A stretch of DNA of 64,000 nt from Costus lasius (Eukaryota; Streptophyta; Magnoliopsida; Zingiberales; Costaceae). The stretch covers positions 64,779,843 through 64,843,842 of the forward strand of contig CM050448.1 of assembly GCA_027563935.2 (NCBI GenBank). The letters are read 5' to 3'. A program made the translations under genes and the position numbers. The notes below the pieces were generated by a model. That model saw only the letters and a list, made by a program, of their open reading frames with translations. It was not told where the DNA came from and ran no database searches. Of this stretch, positions 35,554 through 47,758 are shown piece after piece (the first letter of the stretch is position 1; each line of letters begins with the position of its first letter).

Positions 35554-37106
35554 TTATTAATGCTAATCTTGATGCTTCTTTGATTGCTAGGCTTGTAGAT
35601 GAACTTCGGCAACATTAAAAAGTGATTGGCGACACCCTCGATGATATTAAGGGTATTAACCCAACTGTTTTTATGCATAGAATATTTTTAGAAGAGGGGA
35701 ACAAGCCATCAATTGAATACTAGAGGAGGCTGAACCCTAATATGAAGGAGGTAGTAAAAGAGGAGATACTCAAACTTCTTGAAGCTTGAGTTATCTACCC
35801 CATCTGAGACAGCCATTGGGTGAGCTCGGTGCATGTGGTGCCGAAAAAGGGAGGAATTACCGTGCTCAAAAATGAAAATAATACTCTTATTCCAATGCAA
35901 ACGGTAACCGGGTGGTGGATGTGCATTGACTATCAGAAGTTAAATGCCGTCACCCACGAAGATCACTTTCCCCTTCCTTTTATTGATCAGATGTTAGAAC
36001 GCTTAGCATGTAATTCTTATTTTTATTATCTTGATGGATATTCAGGTTTCTTTCATATTCCTATTCATCCCGAAGACTAGGAGAAGATGATGTTCACATG
36101 CCCATATGGCAGTTTTGCTTATCGCCGCATGCCGTTTGGACTCTACAATGCACTTGCTACTTTGCAACGTTGCATGATCGCTATTTTTTTGTATCTTATT
36201 CAGGACATTACAGATGTGTTTATGGATGATTTTTTCATATATGGTTCTGATTTTGATATTTGCCTGTCTAATTTATCACGAGTGTTACAACGTTGTGAAG
36301 AATTTAATTTAGTTTTAAATTGGGAAAAGTGTCACTTTATGGTTAACGAATGTATTGTTTTATGGCACTAGATTTCTAATAGTGGTATTGAGGTAGATAA
36401 GGCAAAGGTGGAGGTGATTGAGAAATTACCACCACCATCTTCTATTAAACGAATTATGAGTTTTCTTGGTCACGCTGGTTTTTATAGATACTTTCTTAAA
36501 GATTTTTTAAAAATTGCTAGATCTCTTACTATGTTACTTGGTAAAGATATTATTTTTATTTTTGACCAAGATTATATGATTGCTTTTCTAAAGCTCAAGA
36601 AGGCTCTTACGACAACACCAATAATTCAGCCACCTTATTGGTCACTTCCTTTTGAATTGATGTGTGATGCCAACGACCATGCTATAGGTGCTGTTCTTGG
36701 GCAGCGTAAGGAGAAAAAGTTGCACGCTATATACTATGCGAGCCGTACATTGGACAACACGCAGATTAATTATGCAATAATAGAGGAGTTTTTAGCTATT
36801 GTTTTTGCATTTAATAAATTTAGACCTTATCTTATTGACTCTCAAGTAATTGTTCACACAGATCATGCAGCTATCAGGTATCTTATGAATAAGAAGGACT
36901 CAAAGCCAAGGTTGATCAGATGGATCTTCCTGCTGCAAGAGTTTGACTTGGAGATCAAGGATAAGAAGGGTGCGAAAAACTTTATTATTGATCATCTATC
37001 GCGCCTTGTTCAGGAAGATGGAGTGAAGAAAGTAGCTGAGCATGTGATTGATGATGCCTTTCCTAATGAGCATCTCTTTGCAATCGCAAGGATTGATGCT
37101 CCGTGA
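35554..37106 (+). pseudogene. Reverse transcriptase and RNase H of gypsy A
   Basis: Linker motifs (LIARLVDELRQ, then DDIKGINP, MHRIFLEE) lead into RT: VHVVPKKGGITV, MCIDYQKLNA, FPLPFIDQMLERL, LDGYSGFFHIPI, FTCPYGSFAYRRMPFGL and catalytic FMDD near 36220. The tether and RNase H follow, with [71 protein letters not shown] and DHLSRL. Stops at about 35617, 35788, 36078 and 36369 break the frame; the longest open piece is 36408-37106 (232 codons). Order and motifs are those of Ty3/gypsy pol. Confidence 0.87.
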
Positions 37107-38326
37107 TATACTGATTTTGTAAAGTATTTGGTCTCTGATATCTTACCTACTAACTTGAATTATCAGGGTAGAAAGAGATTTTTGTCAAAAGTAAGACATT
37201 ATTTCTGGGAAGATCCTTTTCTATTTAAGAGATATGCAGATGGGTTATATAAGAGATGTCTACCAAAGGAAGAGGTTAAGGATGTACTCTTTCATTGCCA
37301 TGGTTCTACTTATGGAGGAGATGCCAGTTCGTTCAAGACAGCTTTCAAAGTGCTTCAATTAGGTTTCTTCTGGCCGCCTCTTTTTAAAGATGCTTGGAAT
37401 TTTGTTCTCTCTTGTGAAGAATGCCAGTAGACATTAAACATATCAAGACGTGATGAGATGCCACTGAGTAATATTCTAGAAATTGAGATATTTGATGTGT
37501 GGGGAATTGACTACATGGGTCCCTTCCCAACCTCATGTGGTAATAAGTATATTCTTGTAGCAGTTGATTACGTGTCAAAGTGGGTTGAAGCTATAGCGGC
37601 TCTGACCAATGATTCCCGCATAGTTATCAAACTATTGAGTAAAAATTCCACGAGTTGAGGTTTGGAGTTCCACGAGTTGTAATAAGTGATGGTGGATCTC
37701 ACTTTATAGAGCAAAAATTCTCTGCACTGTTGAGTAAATATGGGGTGAAGTATAAAGTATCAACTCCTTATCACCCACAAACAACTGGCTAGGTAGAAGT
37801 TTCCAACAGGGAATTAAAGAGAATTCTTAAAGAAACTATTTCTCGGTCAAGGAAAGATTGGTCCATGAAGCTGGATGATACGTTATGGGCATACCGGACT
37901 GCATATAAGACTCCAATTGGTATGTCACCTTATCAACTTGTATATGGAAAATCATGTCACCTCCCAGTTGAATTGGAACATAAAGCTTATTAGGCGATAA
38001 AGACTTTGAATTATGATTTGAAAACCATTGGGAGAAAAGGAAATTGCAGATTGATGAACTTGAGGAGATAAGAATGAATGCATATGAGAGTGCACAGATT
38101 TACAAGGAAAGAACTAAGAAGTGCCATGACCACCAAATCATTAGAAAAGATTTTCGAGAAGGTGACCTTGTTTTACTTTTTAATTCTAGATTGAGGCTCT
38201 TTCCTGGGAAACTTAGAACAAGGTGGTTAGGTTTTCAAGGTTTGTTAAAGTTTATCTTTATGGCGCTATTGAGATTTAGAGTGAAAGAGCAGGGAGTTTC
38301 ACAGTTAATGGTCAACGATTGAAATA
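37107..38326 (+). pseudogene. Integrase of gypsy A
   Basis: The zinc domain is seen as FHCHG... and CEECQ (H-H-C-C type) at about 37290-37430. The core has [12 protein letters not shown] (first Asp), then after a frameshift near 37640 VISDGGSHF (second Asp) and YHPQTTG followed by a stop replacing Gln. The C-terminal part runs through [54 protein letters not shown] and [18 protein letters not shown]. It would insert the cDNA. At least four lesions disable it. A plant-gypsy landmark, an AAGCGCTTCTTG-type segment followed by GGCAACCCA, follows at about 38430-38460. Confidence 0.85.
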
Positions 38327-38396
38327 TTACTATATGTCTGAACCTGTTGAGGAAGTTGTCAATCAGAAGCTCTCAAATCCTCCACCGCTAGCATAA

Positions 38397-39420
38397 TGAT
38401 GACGATCTTTGGTCAAGCTAGCGACTTTAAACTTAGCGCTTCTTGAAGGGCAACCCAAGCACTCTACTTCAGTTTTTCTCATTAGATTTTCTTTGTTTTA
38501 TTTATTTTGGAGTTTTTGTAGCACTAATTCTTATTTTTCTGTTTGTAGGAGTGTTCAAAGTTGATTTTAGGTTGAAATAGTGATTTTGGAAGTTTATGCA
38601 AAAATTACGGTCCTGCCGTATTTATTTCCACGACCGTATTTTTGTGTTACTATTCATCACTGAAAGAAGATAAGCTTTCACACACGGGGTGTGATTTCTG
38701 TCATGCCCGTATTTTGGAAACACTGTTTATTTCGAAGGGAATAGAAAGTTTCACGAGAGGGGTGTGAAAATTTTCACACTCATATTTTGATTCAAAAAAA
38801 AAAATACAGAAATTACAGGCGAGTTGTGATTTATGTCATGCTCATAATTTAGAGTGTTTTTGGCATAGAATGTTTCACGTGTGTGCTGTATTTATTTTCA
38901 CACCCATATTTTTAAGGCTTTTCTTTATAGAATGTTTCACGAGTGTGCCGTATTTATTTTCATGGCCATATTTTTATTCGCTTATATATAATCGCAATCG
39001 TATTTTTAGGGTTTTCACACGTGATTTTCTTGCATCTGTGCCGTCTCTTCGATTTGAGCTTCCCTCAACCCTCTAAAGCTTCCGATGACCCTTTCCAACC
39101 AAGTTTCGGTCATCTTCGAACCACATTCTGGCAGTTTGAAGCTTCGATTTGGTTCAGGTAGCTGGAAATCGCAAATCGTCACTAGTGTTCGATTCTCGCC
39201 ATTCGAGCTTCGTCGGAGCTCCTGCTTGCTTCCAAGAGTTGCGATTGAGGTAGAAGATCTTTTCCCTGAAGTTTCCAGCCACCGATTTCTCCCAGAAACA
39301 CAAGAATCAAGCGTCACAATCAAGCTGTGAACCCTGTTTTTATTGTTCTATTTCCAGTTTCGGTAACACATCCTGTTCCAGTTCTCATTACTTCATTCAA
39401 TTACAATATCTTGATTGAAA
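38397..39420 (+). other. Gypsy A region between pol and env-like frame, with dyad repeats
   Basis: Non-coding. Between about 38590 and 39010 it contains diverged repeats combining a CCGTATTTAT half with a CACGACCGTATTTT half, the same units seen in this element's 5' LTR (about 29400-29650). No gene is supported; short ORFs at 38870-39330 show no domain. Confidence 0.55.
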
Positions 39421-40165
39421 TGGCACCAAAGACCAAACAAGTTGTGAGCAAGGGGAGGGGGAAGAAGCCAGCTTCTTCTTCAGCACCACCTCACACGAAC
39501 CCCCATGGATTCATCTTTCGAGATAATAAATAGGAGGCAAGATACAACATTCTGAATTCCAGACGCATCACAAACACTAAATATGCAGACAAGTGTACTT
39601 TGGAGATCCTTGGGCTTGATGAAGATGTAAATTCAATGTTCGAGCAAATCTGAGCTTTAAGATTTTTCAGAGTTAGCCATGGACATTCATTCCCTTGGTG
39701 TTTGAGTTTTTCAGCAGTTTGGAGGTCGAGCTCCATGATTATCGCTATCAGGAGTCGAAAGGTCGCCTTACTTTTCGAGTTGCAAAAATTGAAAGGAGCC
39801 TCACGCTCAAAGATGCTAGAGCTATCCTCCAGTTACCAGGAGGAGGGTGTGTACACCCGCCACAGAAATATATTGAAAATGCCTTTTGATATCAGATCAC
39901 TTCAGACTCAAATTTTTCAATAAAGTCGGCATGAGCAACTAGTATCTCTAACCCTTTGTCTCCGATATGTGCATACAGTTCTCTCACATACCATCTTCGG
40001 ACAAGGTGAGAGTGATGGTATGGTCCGACAAACTGAACTCTGTTTCTTATGGTGCATGCTTCATGGATATCAAATAGATGTAGCATATTATCTTGTTAAG
40101 CAATTTAGTAAGGTAGCACGTGCCAAGTGCTAGGAGGTTTTGTCACTACTTTAGCACTTGTTTTG
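39421..40165 (+). pseudogene. Env-like third frame of gypsy A, truncated
   Basis: Starts ATG at 39421 (MAPKTKQVV, then a basic segment and PASSSAPPH). A TAG at about 39531 follows the FRDN motif, then the reading goes on in shifted frames through RFFRVSHGHS, FSSLEVELHDY, LTFRVAKIERSLTLKDARAILQ and, near the end, GGFVTTLALVLDVD. This order resembles the third ORF of Athila-type plant elements, often called env-like although no membrane or fusion function is shown. The product is broken by several stops and shifts and is cut at the L2 LTR fragment. Confidence 0.6.
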
Positions 40166-40943
40166 GATGTGGATCCATTTGGAGTGGAGTCTAATGCTTT
40201 GAGATTTCTTCTGAGGAGATGATATTTTATTTAGTTCATGTTTGACCACTAATTGACCTCTGTTGACCTATGTAGTCAAAATGAGTCAAACAAGGGTCTT
40301 AGTGCAAGTTTAGGACTTGCACTAAAGTCATTTGAATAAATAAAATTTATTAATTAGCAAGAGAATTTTTTCCTGGCTAATTAATTGGGCTAGGTGCATT
40401 TTATAATTAATTATTTAATTATGAAATTTAATAGGTGCCTAAACAATGTCCCACATCACTAAAAATCTCCAAGAATAGTTGGCTCATCTGTTATAAATAG
40501 AGAGGCTTTGCAGGGAGATTTTTGCACCAGTTCTTTCTCTCATCTCTTGTTGTCGCCTCCCCTCTCCTCCTTGGAGTAAGGGTCGTGAGGGTGATAATGA
40601 AAGAAAAGTTTTTGCATCAAGGTTGGGACAAGTGGTAGTGCTGCCCACTCCTTGTCGCCAACACTCCCATTTCTACTTGCCGCTGGATCCTGGTGATTGG
40701 CGCAAGTTGAGAAAAACCTAGAGGCATGAATCTCTTCTCCTGAAGCTAGCACGTGTGTGGAGTGGAGGGATCTCGAGACAGTTCGTGCGTGCGCGATTAT
40801 AGAGGATAGGCACTTGTGCGTTTTCATCATTGATTGCTTCTAAAATTGCTTGATAAGAGATCCTGGTGTTTCTGGAAATTCAGTTTTGGACCTTCCCTTC
40901 TGCTTTGTTTAAAGTTTTTTATAAGGTCCGGGGATTCCCAACA
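40166..40943 (+). repeat. L2 LTR fragment, plus strand (3' half)
   Basis: Matches the reverse complement of the L2 LTR pieces at 7686-7915 and 20683-21440, ending ...GGGGATTCCCAACA at 40943. The 5' half is missing and gypsy A sequence takes its place. TATAAATA at 40492-40499 followed by AGAGAGGC is a candidate TATA box. Confidence 0.75.
40492..40499 (+). promoter_or_regulatory. Candidate TATA box in L2 LTR fragment
   Basis: TATAAATA in the middle of the L2 LTR; the minus-strand L2 copy has the corresponding diverged segment near 20938-20948. Function is inferred from position only. Confidence 0.4.
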
Positions 40944-41786
40944 CTTGCATGATAATGTCCTTGGAGACATTGTTTCTATGCTCAAACTTATGTCCCCAGT
41001 CAAGTACCTGAGTGAATAAGGGACAGATCTGGAACATGTGGTACTGGTATATGGGTTGGTTAGGCACGAGGTACTAACATAGGTATATGGGTATATTAGT
41101 GGTGGATATACTAGACTGACTAGCTATGGGGCTCTAACTTGGTGTCATGAGTTTACCTCACAAGTGACAGGAGATGAATTGATCCCTTGACTTGAGGTCA
41201 TTGATTCTTCTGTATGGTTAGGGATATGCTTTCATATAACCTAACACCTCACCATAATTGGGAGGTCATAACAGTTGTCATTGAGCATATCACGACCCAT
41301 ATGAGAAGATCAATGCACAGACATAGATTTGCCCCTTCCTGAGGGAAGCTTGATATCCACGGGCCCCCCTACAGTTACACGACTGGAAGTGTAGAGCCAT
41401 ACCTAGGTGAAAACCTAATTTAGTCATGACCATGAGATTGGGTGAAAACAAAGTAGTGACACACTTTGTCCGATCAGATATCAATTTGGACAAGAAACTG
41501 TAATACATTGGTAACTTGTTGCGATGATAGGGATGTCGATGTTGATATCTATTACAAAGACTTGGGTAGCAGCGATGTACTACTAGGTGCCACTCGCTGC
41601 TTGAGATGATCTTAGTTTATCACTGCCAACGTCAGAGGAACCTATAGGGTCGCACACCTCGATACTCGAGTTCTCGTATTGATCGGGTAGCCTTATGATC
41701 GAGTTATTAGATGACTCAGATCAATTTGGGAGATTTCATCAGTGCCAATATGCCTGATGAGATGGAAGAGACTTATTGGAGCTTAA

Positions 41787-43271
41787 TGATGTGTTGCATT
41801 TACATCATATTGTTGCCTGTATTTTACATGATATTTTGGGCCTAATTAAATGATTTTATATAATTTTGTGTTTTTATCTTCTTTGGTATGGAATCTTCAC
41901 TTTTGTTGGTTTTTATGAAAATGTAGGTAAAATGGTATGAAAACAATGGATTTTGCGAGTTTTAAATCCATAGCACTATTCTCGAGGAAATTATAAGGTC
42001 GCACTTCAAATCTGGAGTGAAAACAATGTTAGAGACAGCATTCATGGCCTTGGCCGTGAGTTTTTCGGCTAGCCGTGTGTTTCGCATTCAAAGAGGTGAA
42101 ATCGCGGCTAAGTAAAAAAGTTCACAAAAACTTTCACGGGTAAGGTCATGAGTCCTTCACGGGCCGTGAGTTTTTCTGTGTACATAAGTCTTTATTCACA
42201 TAAACTTTCACGGCCGCAGCCGTGAACAGTTTATGGGTAATGAATATTTTTGCCCCTTCGTATTTTTCACTCGATTCGACCCCGAATCGAGTCAGAATTG
42301 AAGCAAACTCTCCAGAATTCTTCCTTGAAGGGGTCTGAACTGATTAAACTATAAAAGGAAGAATTTTTCGAGGGCAAGGGGAGCTTCTTTCGACGAGAAA
42401 ACATAGAGGCGGTGGCTAGGGCAAAAATCGATTCCTGGGTAGAAATTCGAGCAGGAAGATCATGCAAAGGAAGAATTGGACATTTGATATTCATCTCCAG
42501 ATCGAGGATAAGGATTTCCAATTACATTTCTAGTGTTTTCTTGTAATCTTATTGAGTTTTCATGCAATTTTCATCGATGAACATGCTGTTTGCTTTGAAC
42601 ATGAGCGTGTAAACTTATTTTCGGGATTTGGGGAGTTGCCCATTGATTGATTTATGAATTAAATCTTTTTGCATAAATCTTTGTTAAGAATCTTATTGAG
42701 TTGATTTGATTAGAATTATACATATTCCGCTTTAATACTCTAGACATGTTTTCTTGCATTTGAGATGTCGCGAGAAGGACCGAGAGGTGAATCGTGACGT
42801 TGGATCTATTCTTGTCAAACCTGTGAATTCTATCACGAGAGTATTTCGGATTCACTTGAAGGATTTCAAGGTTTTTCACATAACTTAATGGGCCTAGTTG
42901 CGTTAATTGTCACGAGAGTAGGGAATTAGCGTAACTACGTATCGATTATGCTTCGGGAGGAGGTAATTTACACATTAGGAAAAATCCCTTTCAACGCTTT
43001 AATTTTCTGTTCAAAGGTTTATTTTTATTAAATTCATAATCGTCAGTGTGGTAAAACCCCGAATCCTGATTTTTTCTGAATTGATTTTTACCAAAAACAC
43101 TATATTTATTTCTTTTTATTTGTACTTAGAAGTTTCCAAAAACAAAAACCAAAAAATTGATTCGTCTAGATATAGATCGATCGTGTAGTCGATACTTGAT
43201 CGCCAGATCCTCGTTGGGAACGATATCTTAGTTTATTACTTTGAGAAATTCATGCACTTGCGGACGCATTA
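41787..43271 (+). repeat. 5' LTR of gypsy B
   Basis: 1485 bp, TGATGTGTTGC... to ...GACGCATTA (terminal CATCA changed to CATTA). It contains CACGGGCCGTGAGT-type dyads at about 42040-42235 and a TATA box at 42350. ORF 42267-42521 (minus) recurs in the 3' LTR and is LTR sequence. Confidence 0.85.
42350..42357 (+). promoter_or_regulatory. Candidate TATA box in gypsy B LTR
   Basis: TATAAAAG, followed by GAAGAATTTTTCGAGGGC; the same string is kept in the 3' LTR at 48164-48171. Confidence 0.5.
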
Positions 43272-43277
43272 AGTTTT

Positions 43278-43295
43278 TGGCACCGTTGCCGGTGA
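43278..43295 (+). promoter_or_regulatory. Primer-binding site, tRNA-Asp type, two mismatches (gypsy B)
   Basis: TGGCACCGTTGCCGGTGA differs at two positions from the perfect tRNA-Asp site of gypsy A (30639) and C (50382). Confidence 0.8.
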
Positions 43296-43685
43296 TCAAG
43301 CTAACCAATATCGATTTAATCGTGAGATTTATAGACTAGACATTTTTTTTATTTTTGTTTTTATTTGTTTGCTTTCTTTTTCTTTATAGTTAGTTTATTT
43401 TATTTTATTTTTCTTTTTGGATTAACACGATATATGAACAGAAGAACTCAAAAATCACTTGGCTAGATATTTTAAGCTTTATTTTGCATACCCATTTTAC
43501 ACTTTGTATTTCTGAATATTATTGCACAAATTAAAAATATGATGTTCAACCAATGTCAATGGTCAAATCAGAGGTATGTACCACCGATAATGACATGAGA
43601 ATATGGTACGGATGCATTACAATCACTTTCAGCAATGGTATATTCCTTTACTCAACAAACTGATTATTTAAGCATGTAATGTTCT

Positions 43686-44519
43686 ATGTTGAAATCTATT
43701 ACTTGTGATGTTTGTGGATATCATGAGCATCATTATATTGAATGTCAATTAGGGATTCTTGCATCATTTAACTCGTGCCCTAGTACCTATAATCTAAGTT
43801 GGGAGAACCATCAAAAGTTACTTTGTCAGAACAACCCAACATTTATTCCACATGCAAACTTTAATCAACCTCAGGAATTCAACTTTGAAACCATCCTTGA
43901 ATACTCTATAGCTGATATGACCAAACAAAGTGAGGATCTTCATAGTATAATTTATGACACTGATAAAAATGACATGGAGGAAGGAATCCAAGATGAATAT
44001 GAGAATTTTGTAGAGTTGGAACAATCATTAGTCATGACTCCAGTCACAGATTATGATTTACCTTCTTTAAATTTTGATGATGTTGAAAATTCTAAATATC
44101 CCGTTAACCCTTCCTTAGCACTTTACCAGCTATCCAGTCCCCTCTCACATAACTTAGTGCCTTGCAACACATATACTTGGGAAATATTTGAAGAAAATTT
44201 TGAACTTTTGGAGTCTTGTGAGAAGAAAGATGAAGAATTTAAGGATCCTGAAGTAAGAAGTAGCGAGATAGATGGGAGTAAATTTGATAGTGTTAGGATG
44301 GAGTACCCCATTGAAGAGAAAGAAATTGAGGAGAAAGATGAGGAAGAGGATCCTATGCATATTCTACCACCACCATATGAACCATCAATTCCTTTTCTCC
44401 AGAAAAATTCATTAGAAATTTGCATGATAGATGATGAAGGAGATATTATAAGGATAACGATTATGAGAGGAATGAACTATTATTTGTTTCAAATGCTACC
44501 ACAGATACCCAAAAGATGA
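43686..44519 (+). CDS. Gag-like protein of gypsy B with zinc knuckle
   Basis: 277 codons. A zinc knuckle CX2CX4HX4C (C7, C10, H15, C20; CDVCGYHEHHYIEC) lies at the very N-terminus. A long acidic middle follows, with an E/D/K-rich run at about 210-226, then PPPYEPSIPF, which aligns with PPPYKPLVPF at the gag/protease boundary of gypsy A. The ORF thus covers only the gag C-terminus up to the place where protease should start. The capsid part seen in gypsy A and C (DYAAP...FPFSL) is absent upstream. Overlapping frames continue to 44752 and 44877. It could bind RNA, but expression is unknown. Confidence 0.65.
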   Translation: MLKSITCDVCGYHEHHYIECQLGILASFNSCPSTYNLSWENHQKLLCQNNPTFIPHANFNQPQEFNFETILEYSIADMTKQSEDLHSIIYDTDKNDMEEGIQDEYENFVELEQSLVMTPVTDYDLPSLNFDDVENSKYPVNPSLALYQLSSPLSHNLVPCNTYTWEIFEENFELLESCEKKDEEFKDPEVRSSEIDGSKFDSVRMEYPIEEKEIEEKDEEEDPMHILPPPYEPSIPFLQKNSLEICMIDDEGDIIRITIMRGMNYYLFQMLPQIPKR

Positions 44520-44877
44520 TAACACATGAGTTTCTTGATCACATTGACATTGAGGTAAATGAAAAACCCAAGATAAAATTTGAAAACTTCTTAATCAATC
44601 CAAGGTATGAATTTTTTGATCTTAATTCTAATCTTCTTTCAATTGCTGATATAAATCTAAAGGAAGAATGCATGATATTACTCTTGGATAAATGCAGAAA
44701 AATTATTGGGTATTCTTTGATAACTTTAATTTTTATTTTGGTATGCATGTAATGACCACTGCAACACTGATCTACCTATTTCACTGGATATACACTTTGG
44801 TGGGCACACTCTTGAGATGGAGGAAAAGCAGAAGATTATATGCTCTCTACTATGCCACTGATTCCGCCATGACATGA
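44516..44877 (+). pseudogene. Tail of the gypsy B internal coding region
   Basis: A 78-codon frame (44516-44752), overlapping the end of the gag-like ORF by 4 bases, is followed by a frame ending LYALYYATDSAMT at 44877. No enzyme motif is present. The non-coding landmark shared with gypsy A and C (TGGTCAAGCTAATGACCTTA... then GGCAGCCCAA) follows at once, so these codons mark where pol would have ended. Confidence 0.45.
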
Positions 44878-45039
44878 AGTTATGGTCAAGCTAATGACCT
44901 TAAACAAGCGCTTTTGGGGAGGCAGCCCAAATTTTTGACTTTTGTCATTCTTAGTTTTAGTTTTTTATTTTTTAGATTTTTAGGGATTTTTGTAGCTTGT
45001 TTTGATGAAATTTTATTAACGGAAAATCTTTTAATAAGT

Positions 45040-45340
45040 TATTTTATATGCAGAAATTTTTGGAAAATTTTTACTTAAAGAATAGGTGTCAAACGAGACA
45101 TTCATGGGTGTAGCCGTGAGTCACTCACGGGCCGTGAATGCTGTGTTTGAAGGAAACGCAAGAAGGCCAAAGTTCATAGAAACTTTCATGGTCACGGCTG
45201 TGAGTCACTCACGAGCCGTGAGTCACTCACGAGCCATGTGTCACTGACGGGCCGTGAACTTCATTTGTGTAAAGGACTGAAGTCACAGAAACATTCAAGG
45301 CCGCAGACGTGAATGCTGCGTTTTTGAACTTAATAGGCAA
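45040..45340 (+). repeat. CACGGGCCGTGAGT-type dyad repeats downstream of gypsy B coding region
   Basis: At least six diverged copies of a GTGAGTCACTCACGGGCCGTGA-like unit (core ACGGGCCGT) occur here. The same core is repeated in this element's LTRs (42040-42235 and 47840-48060) but not in gypsy A or C. Confidence 0.6.
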
Positions 45341-45750
45341 AATAAGAGTTCACACCCATGCTCATAAACTTTGATTTCTCATTGATTCCTTCCACCTCAG
45401 GCGATGAATCATCTCCTCCGACCTTCGTCCACCTTCGGCCAGTGTTTTCTGATTATCTTCCACTAACTTGGCCGGATTTCTTTAGAAATTGCTAGACACT
45501 CGCATGAACATGAGTCTCATTGCCGATGCTTGATTCCAGCTAGATTTCACCTCAATTTGTGAGAAAATCTTCACCCAACTATAGTCTTTGGATTCTTAAT
45601 TTGGTTTGCATTCTTCTACATTGGTTCGGAACTAGATTTACTCAATTTTAAGTGAGATTTCTATTAAATCTAACGAGGGTTTTTCTGCGAGTTACTGTTC
45701 ATTCATTGTTCTTATGTAAAACTCTATAAATCAGTATTATTTGCAAAGTA

Positions 45751-46041
45751 ATGGCTCCAAGAAGATTAGTGAGAACTTGACTATATGGGGCAGTTAGAAA
45801 AATTGGAAGACTAGGACCCTATCCTCCACGGTATCTGAGGTATAGAATGATCCATGAGATTCCACAGACTTTAGATATGCATATTGATTCGCAACTAGCA
45901 GAGGATGAGCGACGATATATCGTGCTTGGACCAGGGATAGACGAGGACACTCGAGTCTCTGTGTGTGATCGAGGAGCTCTTGCGGCAACGTCTCCTTGGA
46001 TCATCGACACAACCTACTGGGGACGACGAGGAGGATTCTGA
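45751..46041 (+). pseudogene. Possible env-like remnant of gypsy B
   Basis: ATG at 45751 opens MAPRRLVRT and stops after nine codons. Reading then resumes in an open frame (45847-46041, 64 codons) without a recognised domain. Position, and the MAP start compared with MAPKTK in gypsy A, suggest the start of the third frame. The rest cannot be aligned by eye. Confidence 0.3.
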
Positions 46042-47758
46042 GGGCACGAAGACAGATTGATGAGTTTTGTGAGTATCTCTGCTATTCTATTTGTTTTTAT
46101 GCCTACATTATTATTGTTCATTATTCTCTGGAGATATCTTATATGCATTATTCCTCTTAAGCAAGATTTGATAGAGTTGGTGTTGATGCAGCGCACACAT
46201 GTTCTTTTATGTTTTATTTGTGTATGTGCATTGTATTTTATCATACTGTGATGTGATACTGGATTTTTACATGTCTTTTGATACATGAGTTGGTATTGTA
46301 TATATACATCATGGTATTAGAACTTTAGGTGCAGTACATGATTAGATTGCCATGGTATTGTACATACTTGAGGATTACCATGTATCTGCGATGTTCTGCG
46401 ATGGTTTGTGATATGGTGGTGATATTTTGGTATGAGTTTTGGATAATTTTTTATATTGTTTTTGATATTGAGATGAATAGTATTTGTGAGTATGGTAAAT
46501 GTGATTTGGTTAATGAAACGTGACAGTATTTAATATTTGAAACTTGTTTACAGTATAAAATGTTGATATCTATGATGTAGTACAGTTTCCAGATTTTTCT
46601 GAGTCACGTTTACCTGATTTGATATAATTGCACAGGGTTTCGCCCATATTTTAAAGGGAACTATCGCAAAATTTTTCTAAAATCTATCATAACTTGATTT
46701 AATGTTTATGCATATGCGACAATTTAAGTCTAGGATGTTCCCATGTATTTTGCTTTACTTCAAGCTTTACAGGTATATATTCTGAATGTTTATGATTTTT
46801 AAGGATAATTAAATTTGTTTTATCTTTAATTTTAGATTTAGGAAACATTTTGAGTATTTGATTTGATGACTTAGGGAATTTTTAAAATTTCAGGTAGACT
46901 TAAATTGTTAAGTAAATTTAATTCTGGTATTGATAAAATGCATATGTGAACTGTTATTTGTTCATGCTACACGTGCATAGTATTTTTATAATTGAAGTTT
47001 AATCTATCTATTTTTGCTTGATGGAAAATTTTTATGAATAGAAAATTTGGTGATATTTCTTTAAATTGAGATTTGCTCCAACTCCTTTGGTTGAGTAGTC
47101 TAATGTCATGAGTTATATTATATCATGAGTTGGTATACTTTAAGTTTGTTGCGATCAAGTAATAGAAGGAAATTTGAAAAACAAATATTTGTCCCTCTTG
47201 TCGAAAGATCAATAACGATTTAAGTACGATGCCACTGGCCGGCTTTCTCCATGATTTATAAAAAAAAAAGAAAGAGAGGCATAGAAAAAGAAAAAAAAAA
47301 GAGAAAGCTGTTTGTTAAGTGGACAACTCCGCTAACCTTATGATTGAGACTATGAGTTAAATTATACTGCTTTGTAGTATACTTTAAACAATGTTATGAT
47401 GTTAACAAGAAAGGGCACATAACTGTTTAAAGACCAAATTGCTTTAAAAATATCTTATCTTTAACGTCACCAAAAATTCTTGAAATAGGAATTTTTATCT
47501 ATTAAGTGAAGTGGATTTATTAAGATGAGAGTATTTGATATTTAGTGTGTGAAGAATGAATGTTATGACATGAATGTTATGACATGAACTGTGAATTTTA
47601 TCTTTTTTGGATTGTAAACTCTTGGGAGTTTATTTCTATTATGATTTTTCTTAAATTATTTTAAGTTATGAAATAAACGAGAAAACCTTATATTTGCATT
47701 CTCTATACATATCAAAATATTGCTTGAAGAGAAGCAAAACTTTAAGACTATGGTATTT
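46042..47758 (+). other. Non-coding 3' internal region of gypsy B with long purine tract
   Basis: A+T-rich, with no ORF over 70 codons. A purine tract of about 50 bases at 47254-47307 (A-runs broken by GAAAGAGAGG and GAGAAAG) lies about 450 bases before the 3' LTR. Just before the LTR, GAAGAGAAGCAAAAC (about 47725-47739) resembles GAGGATAAGCAAAG in gypsy C and may be the plus-strand primer tract. Confidence 0.5.

Larger units (their letters stand above)
29154..40165 (+). mobile_element. Athila-like Ty3/gypsy element A, plus strand, 3'-truncated
   Basis: 5' LTR 29154-30632, tRNA-Asp PBS, gag, protease, RT, RNase H and integrase in gypsy order, then about 1 kb of non-coding sequence and an env-like frame cut at about 40165. 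An L3 solo LTR (32332-34576) interrupts it. No 3' LTR is found: homology stops where an L2 LTR fragment begins. The bases before the 5' LTR are CATGC, whose partner cannot be found. Many stops and shifts make every gene a pseudogene. The clade call rests on the tRNA-Asp primer, the DPEPERT gag start and the third, env-like frame. Confidence 0.88.

Noticed and set aside
42267..42521. 84-codon minus-strand ORF repeated at 48081-48335
   Set aside because: Both copies are the same part of the gypsy B LTRs.
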